A DNA stretch of 64,000 nucleotides from Polytrichum commune (lineage: Eukaryota; Streptophyta; Polytrichopsida; Polytrichales; Polytrichaceae), in NCBI GenBank assembly GCA_950295325.1, contig OX485809.1, positions 25,000,144-25,064,143 on the forward strand. Direction: 5' to 3'. The position numbers and the translations under genes were made by a program. The notes below the pieces were generated by a model. It saw nothing but the letters and a program-made list of their open reading frames with translations, searched no databases and had not been told where the DNA came from. How positions within the stretch are numbered: position 1 is the first letter of the stretch; every line of letters begins with the position of its first letter. Shown in pieces: positions 1-11,512 of this stretch.

Positions 1-2880
1 ATGTTGAGGGCCGCTTCCAACATTGGGAAGGAAGGCCAAAATATATGGCTGCCAACAACCATGGTAATTTAGGTCCCCTCTCAACCTCATATTAAACTTG
101 ACAATCCACCAAGACTCCAAAAGAGTTTGGACCAAAATGCCATAAACCATAGTTGGGTAGCGCTAAGGGCCGCCACATCACATAAAGTGTTTAGAAACTT
201 TATGCTCCATTTTGACAAAGTATGATCAAACCACATCACATTTACAACATACAACAATTCATTTTAAATTTAAAAATGACTCCCCAATAAAGTGTCAATA
301 CTCTTACTATAAAGCCAAAAGTGAGAACATTTCAAGGAACATTATTGGTGATGTTTGGGAATATTCACTAACATTGTATTAAATTAGAGAAAAATCTCCA
401 TGTTTTTCAAAAAACACTTTGCTACATATGATTGGAATCTATGCAATCAAAATTTAATCACTTTGACAATGTTTCATTATCATTTGAAGTGTATACTTTA
501 ATGACCTTTTATTGTAATTCACTTTTTTTTCTTAATTATTTGCATGTACCCCCTCCCCTCCGGCAGGGGGTGGAGTCTTCATACCATGTGAGTGTATAAA
601 CTAACGTGAGTGTAAGAAGGGGTATTATTTGAGGCATTACCATACATAATATACATAAGGGAGATTTAATATTTTTATCTAGTTTGTACATTTAAACAAG
701 CTATCAAGATTTTGAAGTGAAGGGAGATGTACAAAGGGGGGCCAAAAGTTTCAGATTTTTTTTGACAATAGATGTTTTGATTTCATCCAATTCACGTACT
801 CATTCCTTGTTAGCATATGGTAATAGTCCTCAATGACTATACTCTTCATTCTTGATTGGGTTTGCATTTAGCTTCTAGGTTTCTATAAACTATAGGCTCT
901 TGGAGTGCTCATGGGCTCCTTTGGTTTTTCTCTTCAGAGTGTGGCCAAGTAATTGTGGTCTTGTCTTTGTTCTTTAATGCAATTGTGTAGTTACATGCTC
1001 TGGATGGAAAAAAAATGTTCAATGACTTTCTCATTGGAAAGTGAAAGTGGATCTATATGTAATAAAGGCCTATTTATTTGTAATATGTAGTAGAGGCATT
1101 TATCACATTAAATTTATTATTTTTAGCATAAATACATGAGTTTCTTTTAGTATGCCATTAGTATGTATATAATTGCTTTTGTCTATAAACTTCTTATACA
1201 TAGGAGGCTAAATTTCATCATGACCCATGCACGCTATTTTGGTTCTCAATGATGAGTCCACCCCCCCCCCGCATATTTTTGTAAACATTTTTGGGCATGC
1301 GTATGTGTTTGTTGACCTCTGAGTCTACACTATAAATTTTGCATATCAGAAGCAATTTATTGCCAAAAATATGTCAACAAATATTTGGGACCTCTGAGGA
1401 CCTGATCGATTTAGTGGTAGGTGGGGTTGTGGTATGACCTGGATGAAAGGTAGAGAAAATTTAGAATGTGATGGCCAATCATTTGTTCTTTCCCTAAGGC
1501 CATATGTATTATCCATGCCCTTCTATAAAACTAGAAGGCCACAAGCCCCCTCACAATTTACTTGACCTTAATAAATTTGCATCATGTCTTCATGATTTAA
1601 AGAAGAAGAAGAACTCCGGTCTCCGAAGGAGGCCGGAGTGAATAGAGTGTCTGTTTGTAAAACATCCCTCATGATTCAAACATACATCTTGGTTAATAGA
1701 CATTGATTTCTTTCCACAACCCAAGTTTCAACACTTGTTTGTGCATGATGAAAGAATTTTCGGAAAATGACATCAAGGCCATGGGGCAAATTGAGTTGAT
1801 GGCATGTTGTGGAAGATTGCTTTGAAGGATTGAGGTTTGACTTGGGAGGAGGGCTAACAACAATTGGCTGGAGGTGGCTGATCATTTTGTTGTTACACAC
1901 TATCTAGCAACCCTACAACCTCTTAAAATTCATATTCTTAAGATTTTTGGACTATGGCTCCATGGCCATTATGCTTGGTAACATACCATAGTTTTTGAAA
2001 AATTACATATCTTCCTCAACCATGCACCTTTATTAACCACCCTTCAAACAATTATTTTTCTTCAACATCCACAAATCTCATTTCATTTAGGTTTTTTCTT
2101 GTATTCATGTTGCTTCAATATAAACATTTAGGAGAAGAATTTGTTACATTTGTTATCTACTTTCAAGCAGTTGCAAGCAATTGAGTGTCAATATGAAAAA
2201 TTAATGAAAATTGTACATACTCAGAAATAAATAGAAATATAGGAAGAGAAGATATTTAAATAGTCAAATGAATTGCACGAGTAAAATTAAATTTGCATTT
2301 GCAAGTTGTTGTTGCTAGAAACCACACTCTGCATAGAAACTATGATGCGTTCACCATATCCAAATTTTGGGAGAATAACTTCAAAAGGTGCAAGTATTCT
2401 TGTCATTAGTAAACTATTGGAACAATTGGAATGTCATTGGAATTCAATATTCGCAGTTTTGATTTAAATTTTTGTCTTGATTCTACATTGAACTTCCTTA
2501 TCATCATTGGACTTGGCCTTGTCTTAGAAAAACATGGCTATTAAAGAAATGACACATCCCATGTGAAAAGGGTTAGCCTTGATGGACCATTCAATCTTTT
2601 GATCTTCTTATACTAATTTACTCAAAGAAAAATATTTTTGGGATATACTTTTGACCAAGGTAATTTCCATGAGTAAACAAGCAATCTATTTGCAAAAGCA
2701 ACCCAATTCCACATATGAGTCTAGAAGTTAGACCCATGAGATATTGTACTTAATTTTAATCTTGTCCCCCTAAAGTCTGGGAAACTTGTAAAAAAGTTAA
2801 TTGCCAAAGGTTTGAAGAATTCTTATCTTAACTTGCCCGTGAAAAAAGAACTTGGTCATAGGGACCTACTCCATGAAAAT
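1..2880. other. Intergenic, no gene seen
   Basis: I see no supportable coding region. Open frames are short, lack family resemblance and lie in AT-rich sequence. Two small G+C-rich hairpins stand out: one near 547-572 (ACCCCCT paired with AGGGGGT) and one at 1613-1639 (ACTCCGG/CCGGAGT arms). A poly-C run lies near 1261-1271. The sequence following the first hairpin (GGAGTCTTCA) resembles that near 38,938-38,962, so it may be a remnant of a dispersed repeat. Confidence 0.6.
1613..1639. repeat. Small G+C-rich inverted repeat (hairpin)
   Basis: Two arms of about 12 bp, ACTCCGGTCTCC and its near complement, flank a 3-nt loop with one mismatch. It stands out in AT-rich surroundings. No role can be assigned. 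Confidence 0.5.
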
Positions 2881-2884
2881 AGAA

Positions 2885-3190
2885 TCACCCAAACATGAAA
2901 TACACTAAACCTGATATTTAGTGTCACCAATTCTAATTGTCTTGCTCAATACTAATTGTAAACTACGACATAGTGTCACCAACACTAAATGTTAATTCAA
3001 CATTATTTTTTATCCCTTGTAATTTTTTTGGGGGATTACAAATTTACAGTGTTGCAATTACTGTCATTTACCAAGTAAATTTTCATTCAAATTTAAATCA
3101 TCCATGACAATGTTTTTCACAAGCTGGTGACAAGAGAAGGTGGGGATTTGGCCAATGGATGAACTCATCCATCATCCATGACAATATTTG
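2885..3190 (+). repeat. Dispersed repeat R2, copy 1
   Basis: This roughly 300-bp stretch is matched in inverted orientation at about 47,235-47,525. Shared blocks include TTTAGTGTCACCAATTCTAA, the run 'acagtgttgcaattac', and a tail with 'ggccaatggatgaac'. No coding capacity is visible. It is probably a degenerate non-autonomous transposable element; the class was not determined. Confidence 0.6.
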
Positions 3191-3224
3191 TTCACTTATC
3201 CATAAGGAGTGTCATCCGAACCAG

Positions 3225-3438
3225 TGCCCGGGAAGTTTTTGGGCATAGTCGGTCAAGATCCTAGTGATTCTAAATCCAGCCGGTTTCATGTTGACATCTT
3301 CCAATTTCGCTTTATTCATTTGAGGTATATTCTATAGATTCCTCTAAAACAATCGGTAATTCTCCTGAAGTCTCCAACTTCAACCGGTTATTTCTCAAAC
3401 TCAACCGATTCATCAGTAACTAACCGCCGGTTCTTCCA
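3225..3438 (+). repeat. Dispersed repeat R1, copy 1
   Basis: About 215 bp, matched in the same orientation at 28,185-28,376 and 63,111-63,322. Shared blocks are CGGTC(A/G)AGATCC, CCGGTTxxxxxTTGACATCTTxC, GAGGTATATTCTATAGATT and a TAACTAxCxGCCGGTTCT end. It could be the terminal part of a transposon or LTR. No coding sequence is visible. Confidence 0.6.
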
Positions 3439-3456
3439 GACATAGATCCGAACAAC

Positions 3457-3532
3457 CCAACATTATTCAGATCCATGAGAGTGTTATGTGAAACTGATAT
3501 TAATCTGTGGAATATTCCCCACATTTACTGAG
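3457..3532 (+). repeat. Half of a foldback element (relative of 38,655-38,821)
   Basis: About 75 bp resembles one arm of the palindrome at 38,655-38,821: AACATTATTCAGATCCAT, then GTGTT(A/T)TGTG, then a run ending in TATTCCCCACATT. The opposing arm is missing here, so this looks like a truncated or deleted copy. Confidence 0.5.
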
Positions 3533-4819
3533 TTACCATTCATAGTAACATCGAAGAATAGCATATGACATTGAATATCATGTTGAGTGTAGCATTCCCC
3601 CTGCACAGATGCAGCCTGTTGTTGTGTTTCTGAGTCCTGAGTCCTGATGACTGCCGTCTGCCTGCTGCGCTGCGGTATGTAATGAGTACACACTTTTGCG
3701 ACAGAGGCTGTCAGAGCCTGCAAAAGCACTGTGGTGGCATCGGTGAGACTATTTCCGAGCGTAGAACTTGGATGGCTGGCCAGTCACCGGTGCGTCCTTG
3801 CGGTCATCACATCTGTGGTGAACCTGATTCAGATCAGTCTAGCCCCACACTTGTTGCCTTGATCTCCTCCTTAGGGGACCTAGCTTACCCACAAGTCGCA
3901 GTCGCCAACTTGGCTCATCATCAGTCATGTCTTCTTCTTTCATCAGCTTCTCTCAGCTTCTCCCGCTGCAAACTTGTCCATGCAAGCCTATGAAATATTG
4001 AAGTGTCCTTATTAGATACATATTGCGCATGCATTTCCTCCATCTCCTTGCATTCTAGCTAGCTGCTGAATTTGAACTCCCAAATCACATATTTCGAGGC
4101 TCAAAATCGAAGGATACCGGTATGCTTTTTCAGGTCATTGCAAGATTTTGCAATAAGGTGTAAACAGCTGTGGAGCCTTCAGACACTGTGAACCAGCTTC
4201 TCCCTCATCTTATCCCCATCTGCTTTCTGCTTCTAAAGCATTGGAGTGACTCAGCCTATGGTCTCCAGACTAATTTTCAAAATGTCTCCCAATGTTCTGG
4301 AAATTGTTGGTTAGCCTGATAACCCCTGCTATGAAGAGCACAGATAATAGGTGACGTACAGAACAATTGTGAAATGAAAGGAATTTTTTTCCTTCCATAG
4401 CCGCTCCTCTCACCTTCCTTCGGCCTGCACTATTTCCTGATTTGTTTTCCTGCAGCTAGCAAAGAACGTGATTGGTGCCATCCCTTTAAAAGCGATGGTT
4501 GTCACTGAAAGTGTAGGCGAGAAGTGGAATTTCCAGTAGGACCTTAGATTCCTATGGAACTTCGACATTGACAATCCAAGCAATTACTCGCCTCTTGAGC
4601 ACTCCAGGGAGTCATTCAAAGCAGTCTCAGCAGCTTCGGTGCATACCGTTCTAAATTTAGGACATGGAGCTTACATAGTTCCAGCTCAATTAAAGGTTCA
4701 GCGTTGATGGTGATGGATTGGACTTAACAACCCAGGTGAGGACTTCTTCAATTTTGTGCAGGAGAAGAGCAAATTATATATGCATTGTAACAAAAGGAAG
4801 GCTGGGTGCGAGGAGGAGG

Positions 4820-7800
4820 ATGGGGTGCTGCGTGTCCTCTTTGGTGGCGGGGGAGGAATATCGCGAGGCAGAGGTGCAGCAGGATGAGAAGCTGAGCAAG
4901 AGAGACATCAGACGGGCGGAGGGCTTGACAGCGGAGGGCAAGGCGGATGCACTCCTGGCTCTCATTCCCAGCCGCTTGTTCACGAATGGAGCCAGCGATG
5001 GTGCATGCCTCTTCACACAGCAAGGCCGAAAAGGGACCAACCAAGATGCCATGGTCGTGTGGGAGGTGAACATCCATCTCCCCCATCCAAATCTGAATAT
5101 CCATCGCGAGCAATTCTTTAATTCTGCGAGGTAACCTTAAGTCAGCCGTGGTGAAGATAAGTTTAGGGTACATTGCTGACCTTTATTGTGATCCTCATAT
5201 GTGACCAACCAAGATACCATGGTCTTCCTGCTCAAGGATATGAATTCACCATGTTAAATGTTGTATGGCAAGATTGGGTGTCATGTTGAGCTGCTTGTGC
5301 ATCAATTCTGTGACACGAGATTTCATTGCAGATGATGAGTAAACCTGCGAGTATCCATCGGTAGCATACTTTTTTGAATCCTGCGAGGTAAGCTTAAGTC
5401 AGCCGCGGTGAAGATGAGTTTAGGGCACATTTCCGACCTTCATTGTGATCCTCATTTGACCTCGCAACTTTCTGCAACACATTTAACAGCCATTGAAGTA
5501 CTTTTAATATTCACTCATTCAAATCTGTATTACTTCCTGCTCAAGGATATCATTCACCATGTTGTATGGCATGATGGGTGCCAAGTTGAGCTGCTCGAGC
5601 ATCAATACTGTGACACGAGATTCTATTGCAGATGATGAGTATACCTGCGAATATCTAGCAAATGTATTAACCTTAAGTCAGCCGTGGTGAAGATAAGTTT
5701 AGGGCATATTGCTGACCTTCATTGTGATCCTCATTTGACCTCACGACTTGCTGCGATACACGTAAATAGCCACTGAAGTACTTTAATACTTCGAGGCAAG
5801 CGAACATCGCCAATTCCTAGACCCTGGGGAGACAAGAGGTTTTCATCTTGGCCTCTTTTCCATGTAATCTGTTGGTGGCAGGGTGTATCTTCAATGCAGT
5901 CACATGAGAAGCAGTGTTGTCGTAGAGGCATTGGAGACTTGGCTATGGTAACGGCAGTTTGTGAGTGCAACACTGATGAGCTTGTTAGCCATTTCCTCAC
6001 ACCGATCAAAGGAACAGGAAACTCTGTAGAAAAGGTTTGCTGGAATGATATATAATGCACTTTGCACGCTTTTCCCACAGGATTTTGGGTCCATGGAAGA
6101 TACAGTATTCTGTGGGGTGTTCGATGGGCATGGGCCATACGGCCACTTAGTAGCTAGGCGAGTGCGTGACTCCATACCATCAAAAGTCCTCCATTACTGG
6201 CAGGAGGAGCAGGCTCAACGTGGTGATGGCGAGCATAACACCACAGGAGAAACCCTAAACTCTCAGGAACTGCGAAACCCACATGAACATGGTGAGCATG
6301 AGCATCAAGAAGAAGGTGCCCAAATCAGTGGCTCCCAGAATCATGAGGATGCAGTGGCCAAGGAAGATCCAATTTTTGGGCTATGGAAAGAGTCGCATTT
6401 GGCTGCATACAGAGTGATGGACAAGGAGCTTCGGTCACATCCTGGCATCGATTGTTTCTGCAGTGGCACTACTGCCGTTACTGTGTTGAAGCAGGTGCAC
6501 AATACACTACATCATATCAATTAATCCCAACAATGTGTGTGTGATAAATCAAAATTGTTTGAAACACTTACCAGGAGATATATGTTTGCACTGAAATTTA
6601 ACGGATGCCATAACCTTTTCCCTCTCGATTACCTGAGCGTAATCTCCGACACTAGTTTTTAGCTATGAGCAAAACAAATCTGTGGCCACAATTATTTGTG
6701 GTAAGGGCAAGGATCAATCCACCAGTTGAGTAGAGAGTATCTGAGCATTGATAAGTTGTGTGCATTCATTGTAGGGTAAACATCTAGTGATAGGGAACGT
6801 TGGAGATTCGCGAGCAATTATGGGAACCAAGGACAGGAATGGTGCGTATGTTGCTGTGCAATTGACAATCGACCTGAAGCCGGACTTGCCAAGTAAGTCA
6901 AATTTGTATTAGCTTCTTGGCAACAAACATACCTATCACAGACTTAAGTACGTCATTTGATTATATTTCTTAAGTTAGGTGTGGCCATCACGGGCGGTGG
7001 CTGTGCATTTACTTTCATAAGGTTAGTGAAAGATGCTCAAAAGAGAAAATTTCTGTCAGACCATTAAAAACAGTGCAGATAACTGCAGTGTGACTAAAAT
7101 TGAAACATCAAGGTACAGCCTCTGCATCATAGGGCTCTTCCACAATTTCCACTTTAGGGTTGCATAATTCAAAATAGGACTCCGTCCTCTTCATTGTTTG
7201 AGTACAGTTGTGATGAGACCTTCAATAAGTTAGGGTTTGGTGATCTTGAGGGATGGATCCACTGTATGGGTGTGCAGAGGAAGCAGAGCGGATCCAGCAA
7301 TGCAGGGGACGTGTTTTTGCCTTGCAGGATGAACCCGAAGTGCCGAGGGTGTGGCTACCCTTTGATGACACCCCTGGACTTGCCATGGCCAGAGCATTTG
7401 GCGATTTCTGCTTGAAAGACTATGGTGTAATTGCAGTTCCTGAGATGACGTATCGAGAATTAACAGAGCAAGACCACTTCATTGTTCTAGCAACTGATGG
7501 AGTATGTTCAATAAAACTCTAGACTCTTAGCTGCACATTCACTACCTATTGCTCCGCACTAAAAAGATATGCACCAAAAATCAAATCATGTATACAAGCA
7601 ACCTATTAGGGCTTATCCTAAACCACAATCTTAGAAATCTAAGTACAAGCTTAATGATTTGGGTCTAACATCTGTCTCCCTTAAGAAGACAGGAAATCAT
7701 GATCTCTAAAATCAGTTTTCATCCTAATGTTAGCCTCAAACTAAGGTACAAACACTTAAGGAACCATATGCAGGACATCTCTAAGAGTTGCATCCGATGC

Positions 7801-8653
7801 TAATATGGATGATTCTTTCCTCTAGAGCTTATCGAAAACCAAAGATCTTAGTAATCTCAGCACTAACCTATGTTGTGTGACCTCTAACATTTGTGTCCCA
7901 TAAGAACAAAGGAATCCCATGATCTCGTTCAGTTTTTTATCGGAATCTTAGCCTCAAATTAGGGTACAAAAAATTCAAGTAACTATAGGTCTATGCAGGC
8001 GATATATATATATGATAAGAGTTGCATCCGTTTTTTATATGATAATTTCCTTGCAGATTTGGGATGTCCTAAGCAACGATGAAGTTGTGCAACTCATAGC
8101 ACAGGCGCCATCACGCGGGACAGCAGCACGAGGCCTGGTAGAGTCCGCCGTTCGAGTGTGGAGGTTGAAGTACCCAACCTCCAAAGTTGATGACTGTGCC
8201 GCCGTGATTCTTTTCTTGAATCACCCGTCGCATCCGCGCTCCAAATCCAAAAAATCTTCTTCATCAGGACCCAAATCAGATCAGTACTCATTGAACCTTC
8301 AGTACCAGGGAAGTAGGTCCCGCAAGACGAAGGCTGCCGGTATCAATTCATCATCACTGCAAGCTACTACAGCTGGGTTGAACGGGTCGTTTCGTCAAGA
8401 TCCACAATCCTCCTCGTGGCGCGAATTGGCAGGCGAGGGGAGAGCAACAAAGCTGCCGCGGAAGTTGGCGGATTGGCTCGGTGCAGATACGGAGGAGGAA
8501 GAAGAGTGGTCAGCTCTCCAGGGCGTCACGCGCGTCAATTCGCTCCTCAACTTGCCTAGATTTCAAGCAACTGACAGGCGAGCCAACGAAGGATTAGCCT
8601 CTCAACAAAGACCGGCTCCTAAGCCTTTCACTCAACCACCACGGTTCATTTAG
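4820..8653 (+). CDS. PP2C-type Ser/Thr protein phosphatase, plant clade E type
   Basis: Mn/Mg-dependent protein phosphatase (PPM/PP2C family) that removes phosphate from Ser/Thr residues. Five exons: 4820-5065, 6081-6494, 6775-6892, 7278-7501 and 8057-8653. All introns are GT-AG, and the 1599-nt frame gives 532 aa with no break. Family motifs appear in order: GTNQDA (about residues 72-77), metal-binding DGHG at 97-100, SGTTAV at 210-215, GNVGDSRA at 227-234, GLAMARAFGD at 293-302, DGIWD at 333-337 and DDC at 379-381. The start chosen is MGCC, a match to the plant N-myristoylation context MGxCxS. An upstream in-frame ATG (4718) would bury this signal and lacks family resemblance. The exon 2 junction (VVWE|DFGSMEDTVF) matches known clade E proteins. 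Residues 123-175 form an acidic, His-rich insert and the C-terminal ~130 residues are low-complexity and Ser-rich; both are typical variable parts. Likely membrane-associated. Substrates unknown. It appears intact. Confidence 0.93.
5066..6080 (+). other. PP2C intron 1, containing a repeated block
   Basis: This 1015-bp GT-AG intron lies between codons 82 and 83 (phase 0). It contains about 2.5 copies of a 257-279 bp unit; the marker GTCAGCCG begins at 5141, 5398 and 5677. Each unit carries a splice-donor-like CTGCGAG|GTAA or similar string and, in two units, an acceptor-like TTGCAG before GATGATGAGTA. The intron frames are not open, so the repeats are not conserved exons. Confidence 0.75.
5124..5790 (+). 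repeat. Direct repeats in PP2C intron 1 (about 2.5 copies)
   Basis: Three imperfect direct copies start near 5124, 5383 and 5668. Shared text includes CTTAAGTCAGCCG(T/C)GGTGAAG, TTCATTGTGATCCTCAT, CTGCTCAAGGATAT and TGTGACACGAGATT. The third copy is partial. It is a local duplication confined to the intron. Confidence 0.8.
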
Positions 8654-9209
8654 TAAGTTGTTTTTGTCCCAGTTAGAGGTTGCTGGGGTCGAATTAAACC
8701 TCGCTAACTGGGTTGAGCGTTATTTGACGCTCGCTGCGTTTGCTGAGAGCATCAGCACTCTGAACGGGTGAGGCTTTGCTGTGTTAAACCTCGAAGTTAA
8801 TCTCTTCGACTACAAACCCTTGAACCTCATAAAACTGATACATTCTGGATATTGAAGGGTTATGCCAGGTTATGCCAGGTTAAGGCCTTGCAGGTTATGC
8901 CAGGCCATGAACTGGGACACCATACCTAGTTGGCCACCATAGATACGGTCATGGGCAATGCAGCTAAATCCTAAACCCTAAACCCAAGTGTGTCCCGGGT
9001 GACTAAATCAGTCACCATTATTGTATATTCTGGAAACCCTGGACACTCGCTGTTGAAGTGAGTACACCTCATGATTTCCCTGAACGAGGACAATGGGACC
9101 AGATTTCTCGGTTGCAGATATAGATGTTGAAAATTGGTGACAGGACTTAAACTGATGTTGATGAACAATTTGCAGGAAGTGACATGTCCATTGTCCTCGA
9201 ACAGGACAA
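8654..9209 (+). other. PP2C 3' region and spacer, no gene
   Basis: The first few hundred bases are probably the 3' UTR of the PP2C. A short tandem of GGTTATGCCA occurs three times at about 8862-8907. Two telomere-like CCTAAA units occur near 8970-8983, too few to mean anything. The sequence ends in a small palindrome, TTGTCCTCGAACAGGACAA (9191-9209), directly against the left LTR of element A. Confidence 0.6.
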
Positions 9210-9536
9210 TAGTGTTAAACTAGTTGTTAGTTAGACATTCATCAAGGAACCTTCTAGAGGAAGTAAGCTGACACTAAGATACATGTGGCACAAGCATCTT
9301 TCTCTAAGCATCTTGTGCATGTAGTATACCAGGCATAGGAAGTTGTAAGAGCCACCTTCTGTAAGGGATGGCGATGCATAGCATAGCGATTTGAGTATCA
9401 AGCGTAGGAATATAGAACTTGTATATTATGTAGGAGACTCATTGTTGTACCACTTAAGCACTTCAGTAAAATTTCAAATCAAGCAAAGCTACTCTATCTC
9501 GCAGATACTTGTGACACCCAAAACTATTCTACATTA
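9210..9536 (+). repeat. Left (5') LTR of copia A
   Basis: A 327-bp LTR matched by 20,454-20,751. Shared blocks include GCTGACACTAAGATACATG, GTGCATGTAGTATACCA and CTACTCTATCTC. Termini are TAGTG and CATTA, a TA...TA end pair rather than the usual TG...CA. The primer site begins immediately after it. Confidence 0.85.
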
Positions 9537-9549
9537 GGTTATGGGCCCA
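9537..9549 (+). promoter_or_regulatory. Primer binding site of copia A (tRNA-iMet anticodon region)
   Basis: GGTTATGGGCCCA directly follows the LTR. It is complementary to the anticodon stem-loop of plant initiator tRNA-Met (TGGGCCCATAACC as I recall it), not to the tRNA 3' end. Drosophila copia is known to prime from such an internal 'half-tRNA' fragment. The match is seen directly; the mechanism is inferred from the family. Confidence 0.75.
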
Positions 9550-11206
9550 TTGGAGCTAGAATAGTTTTTGCATTTTGGGATTGATTCTTATGATCAATAC
9601 GATGGAGAAGCGTGACAGTGAGAAAGTATTTGATGGTATCAAATATGCCGTGTGGAAATTCCATATGGAAATTTGTTTTGAAGAAAATAGCATCATGAAG
9701 ATCGTCGGTGACACTATTGCTAAACCACCGGACTATGCTTCAGATTTTCGGAAGTGTGGCAGAAGGTTGACAACCTTGCGTGAAGAATGATAAGGGCTTC
9801 TGTTACTTTAGCAGTTCTTGAGAATCTTATTAATTGCACCACTGTTGCATGTACGTGGAGTGCTCTATATGCTTTCTACTAGCAGACAGCGAAAGAAAAT
9901 ATTTATATGGTGCAGAATAGTTTCTTCAAGTACAATGGGCCGAATCCGTCAACACAACCGTGTATCTCTTGAATCGAACGATCGATTCTCAAGTTGGTGT
10001 TCAAACGCCTTATGAGCTACGGTATAAGGAGAAGCCCAGTGTATCTCACTACCGTACATTCGGAACTATTGCGTATATATTTATTGACAAATCCTTGAGT
10101 ACAAAGTTCCAAGCAAAAGGTAGCTGGGTTGTTACTGTGTAATACAGCTCAACCAACAAGGGCTGGAGGTTTTGGAACCCTACCACTAATAAGATCACAG
10201 AGAGCTCTACCGCGATTTTTGCTGAAGAGGCAAGTTATTCATCTTCCTCCTTTCCCAGCACCACGCAATCCTATGTTGACCTTCCTTACTCTGCTCTCTT
10301 TGAATTTTTTCCATTAACATCTCCTCCTCCTCCAACCTCCTCAAACACTCCTCTTATTCCTCCTGCTGTCCTTGGTACCCCATCTGCTCCTCTTTCCTCT
10401 GCATCTTCAAGCGACATTCCTGCTACACATATCCTCTCTCCAATATCACTCCAACCTTTATCACCAGGTTCCCCAAGCTCATCTCCGGGTTCTATCAAAT
10501 TAAATTGTGATACTATACCTACTACTATTGAGCATATGACAAGGCCTATGATGACAGTGGGAGCTATTGCAGATTCTATGGCGGTATCTTCTATGGCTGT
10601 GGATGAAACTCCCTCCATCTCATCCCCTCCAATTACTACGCAAGCCTCTTCATCCTCTGCTTTTGATCCTTATTCTCTTTCTTTCAACAGACACTCTGTT
10701 CAATGTACCAACAACTTTTCCTTCTGATGAACCAATCAATCCCAGGTTCCGTGACTTCTTTGACATCTACAGAAAGACTCCTAGTTCTTCTTTTGAAGAT
10801 GAGGCTCCCTTTACTCAATCTTTTGCTAATATGATAACTCAGCAGAGACATATCGGGACCCTCAAACCTATAAACAGGCTACGATGTCACCTCAAGGCGT
10901 ACTGGAAAGCTGCGATGGAAAGGGAATATAATTCTCTCAAAGAGAATCACACTTGGATACTCGTTCCTTCCCCACTAGGACGCAAGATTCATACAATGCA
11001 AGTGGGTTTATAGCATCAAGTATACTTCTAAAGGGGAATTTGACAAGTACAAAGCCCGTTTGGTCACAAAAGGGTATGGCCAATTGGCAAGCATCGATCT
11101 CACTGAAACCTTGTGATTGAGCAGGATTCCATTCGTATCATATTTGCTATTATTGCCATACTTATGCACATGAAGCAATTCGATATAGGAACAACCTATT
11201 TAAATA

Positions 11207-11211
11207 GTGAC
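11207..11211. repeat. Left target duplication of copia B (GTGAC)
   Basis: GTGAC here and at 18,501-18,505 brackets copia B exactly. A 5-bp duplication is normal for copia integrase. Confidence 0.9.
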
Positions 11212-11500
11212 TATTGTTTGATAGAACCAGACAAGCTCACATATACTTACACATTGGTATACACAATAATTCTTCAACTACACTTTATTGATATCGAAGC
11301 AGTATTACATTAGGAAAACCAGACAGGCAGACGTAAAGAAGCGGAAGATCAATAAGTATTGAATCACCGGGAGAGACGACCCCTTGAGTGCGTTCATCCT
11401 TTTAGTGAACATTCATCCTTGTCACGATCCTTCCAGAAAGTTCTATTCTATAACTAGCTTCTACGTTCTTCTACAATGCTAATCATCTAAACTAACAATA
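11212..11500 (-). repeat. Copia B 3' LTR
   Basis: 289 bp with termini TATTGTT...AACAATA, a 7-bp perfect inverted repeat of TA...TA type. It differs at one site from 18,212-18,500. Read on -, it follows a purine-rich tract. Confidence 0.93.
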
Positions 11501-11512
11501 CTCCCACTCATT
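11501..11512 (-). promoter_or_regulatory. Polypurine tract of copia B
   Basis: On - the sequence AATGAGTGGGAG abuts the 3' LTR. A GTGGGAG core here is typical of plant copia elements and would prime plus-strand DNA synthesis. A similar string, AATGAGTGGGAG, occurs near 20,336-20,347 in copia A, about 105 bp before its right LTR. Confidence 0.75.

Noticed and set aside
3682-3993. 103-codon open frame upstream of the PP2C
   Set aside because: No domain recognised and it follows the foldback fragment at 3.46 kb; not enough to call a gene.
4718-5134. Open frame with an upstream ATG before the PP2C MGCC start
   Set aside because: The first 34 codons show no family resemblance and would bury the MGCC myristoylation signal. 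The frame also runs past the splice donor at 5066, so its end is intronic.
8964-8990. Telomere-like CCCTAAA units
   Set aside because: Only two imperfect units; far too short to call an interstitial telomere.
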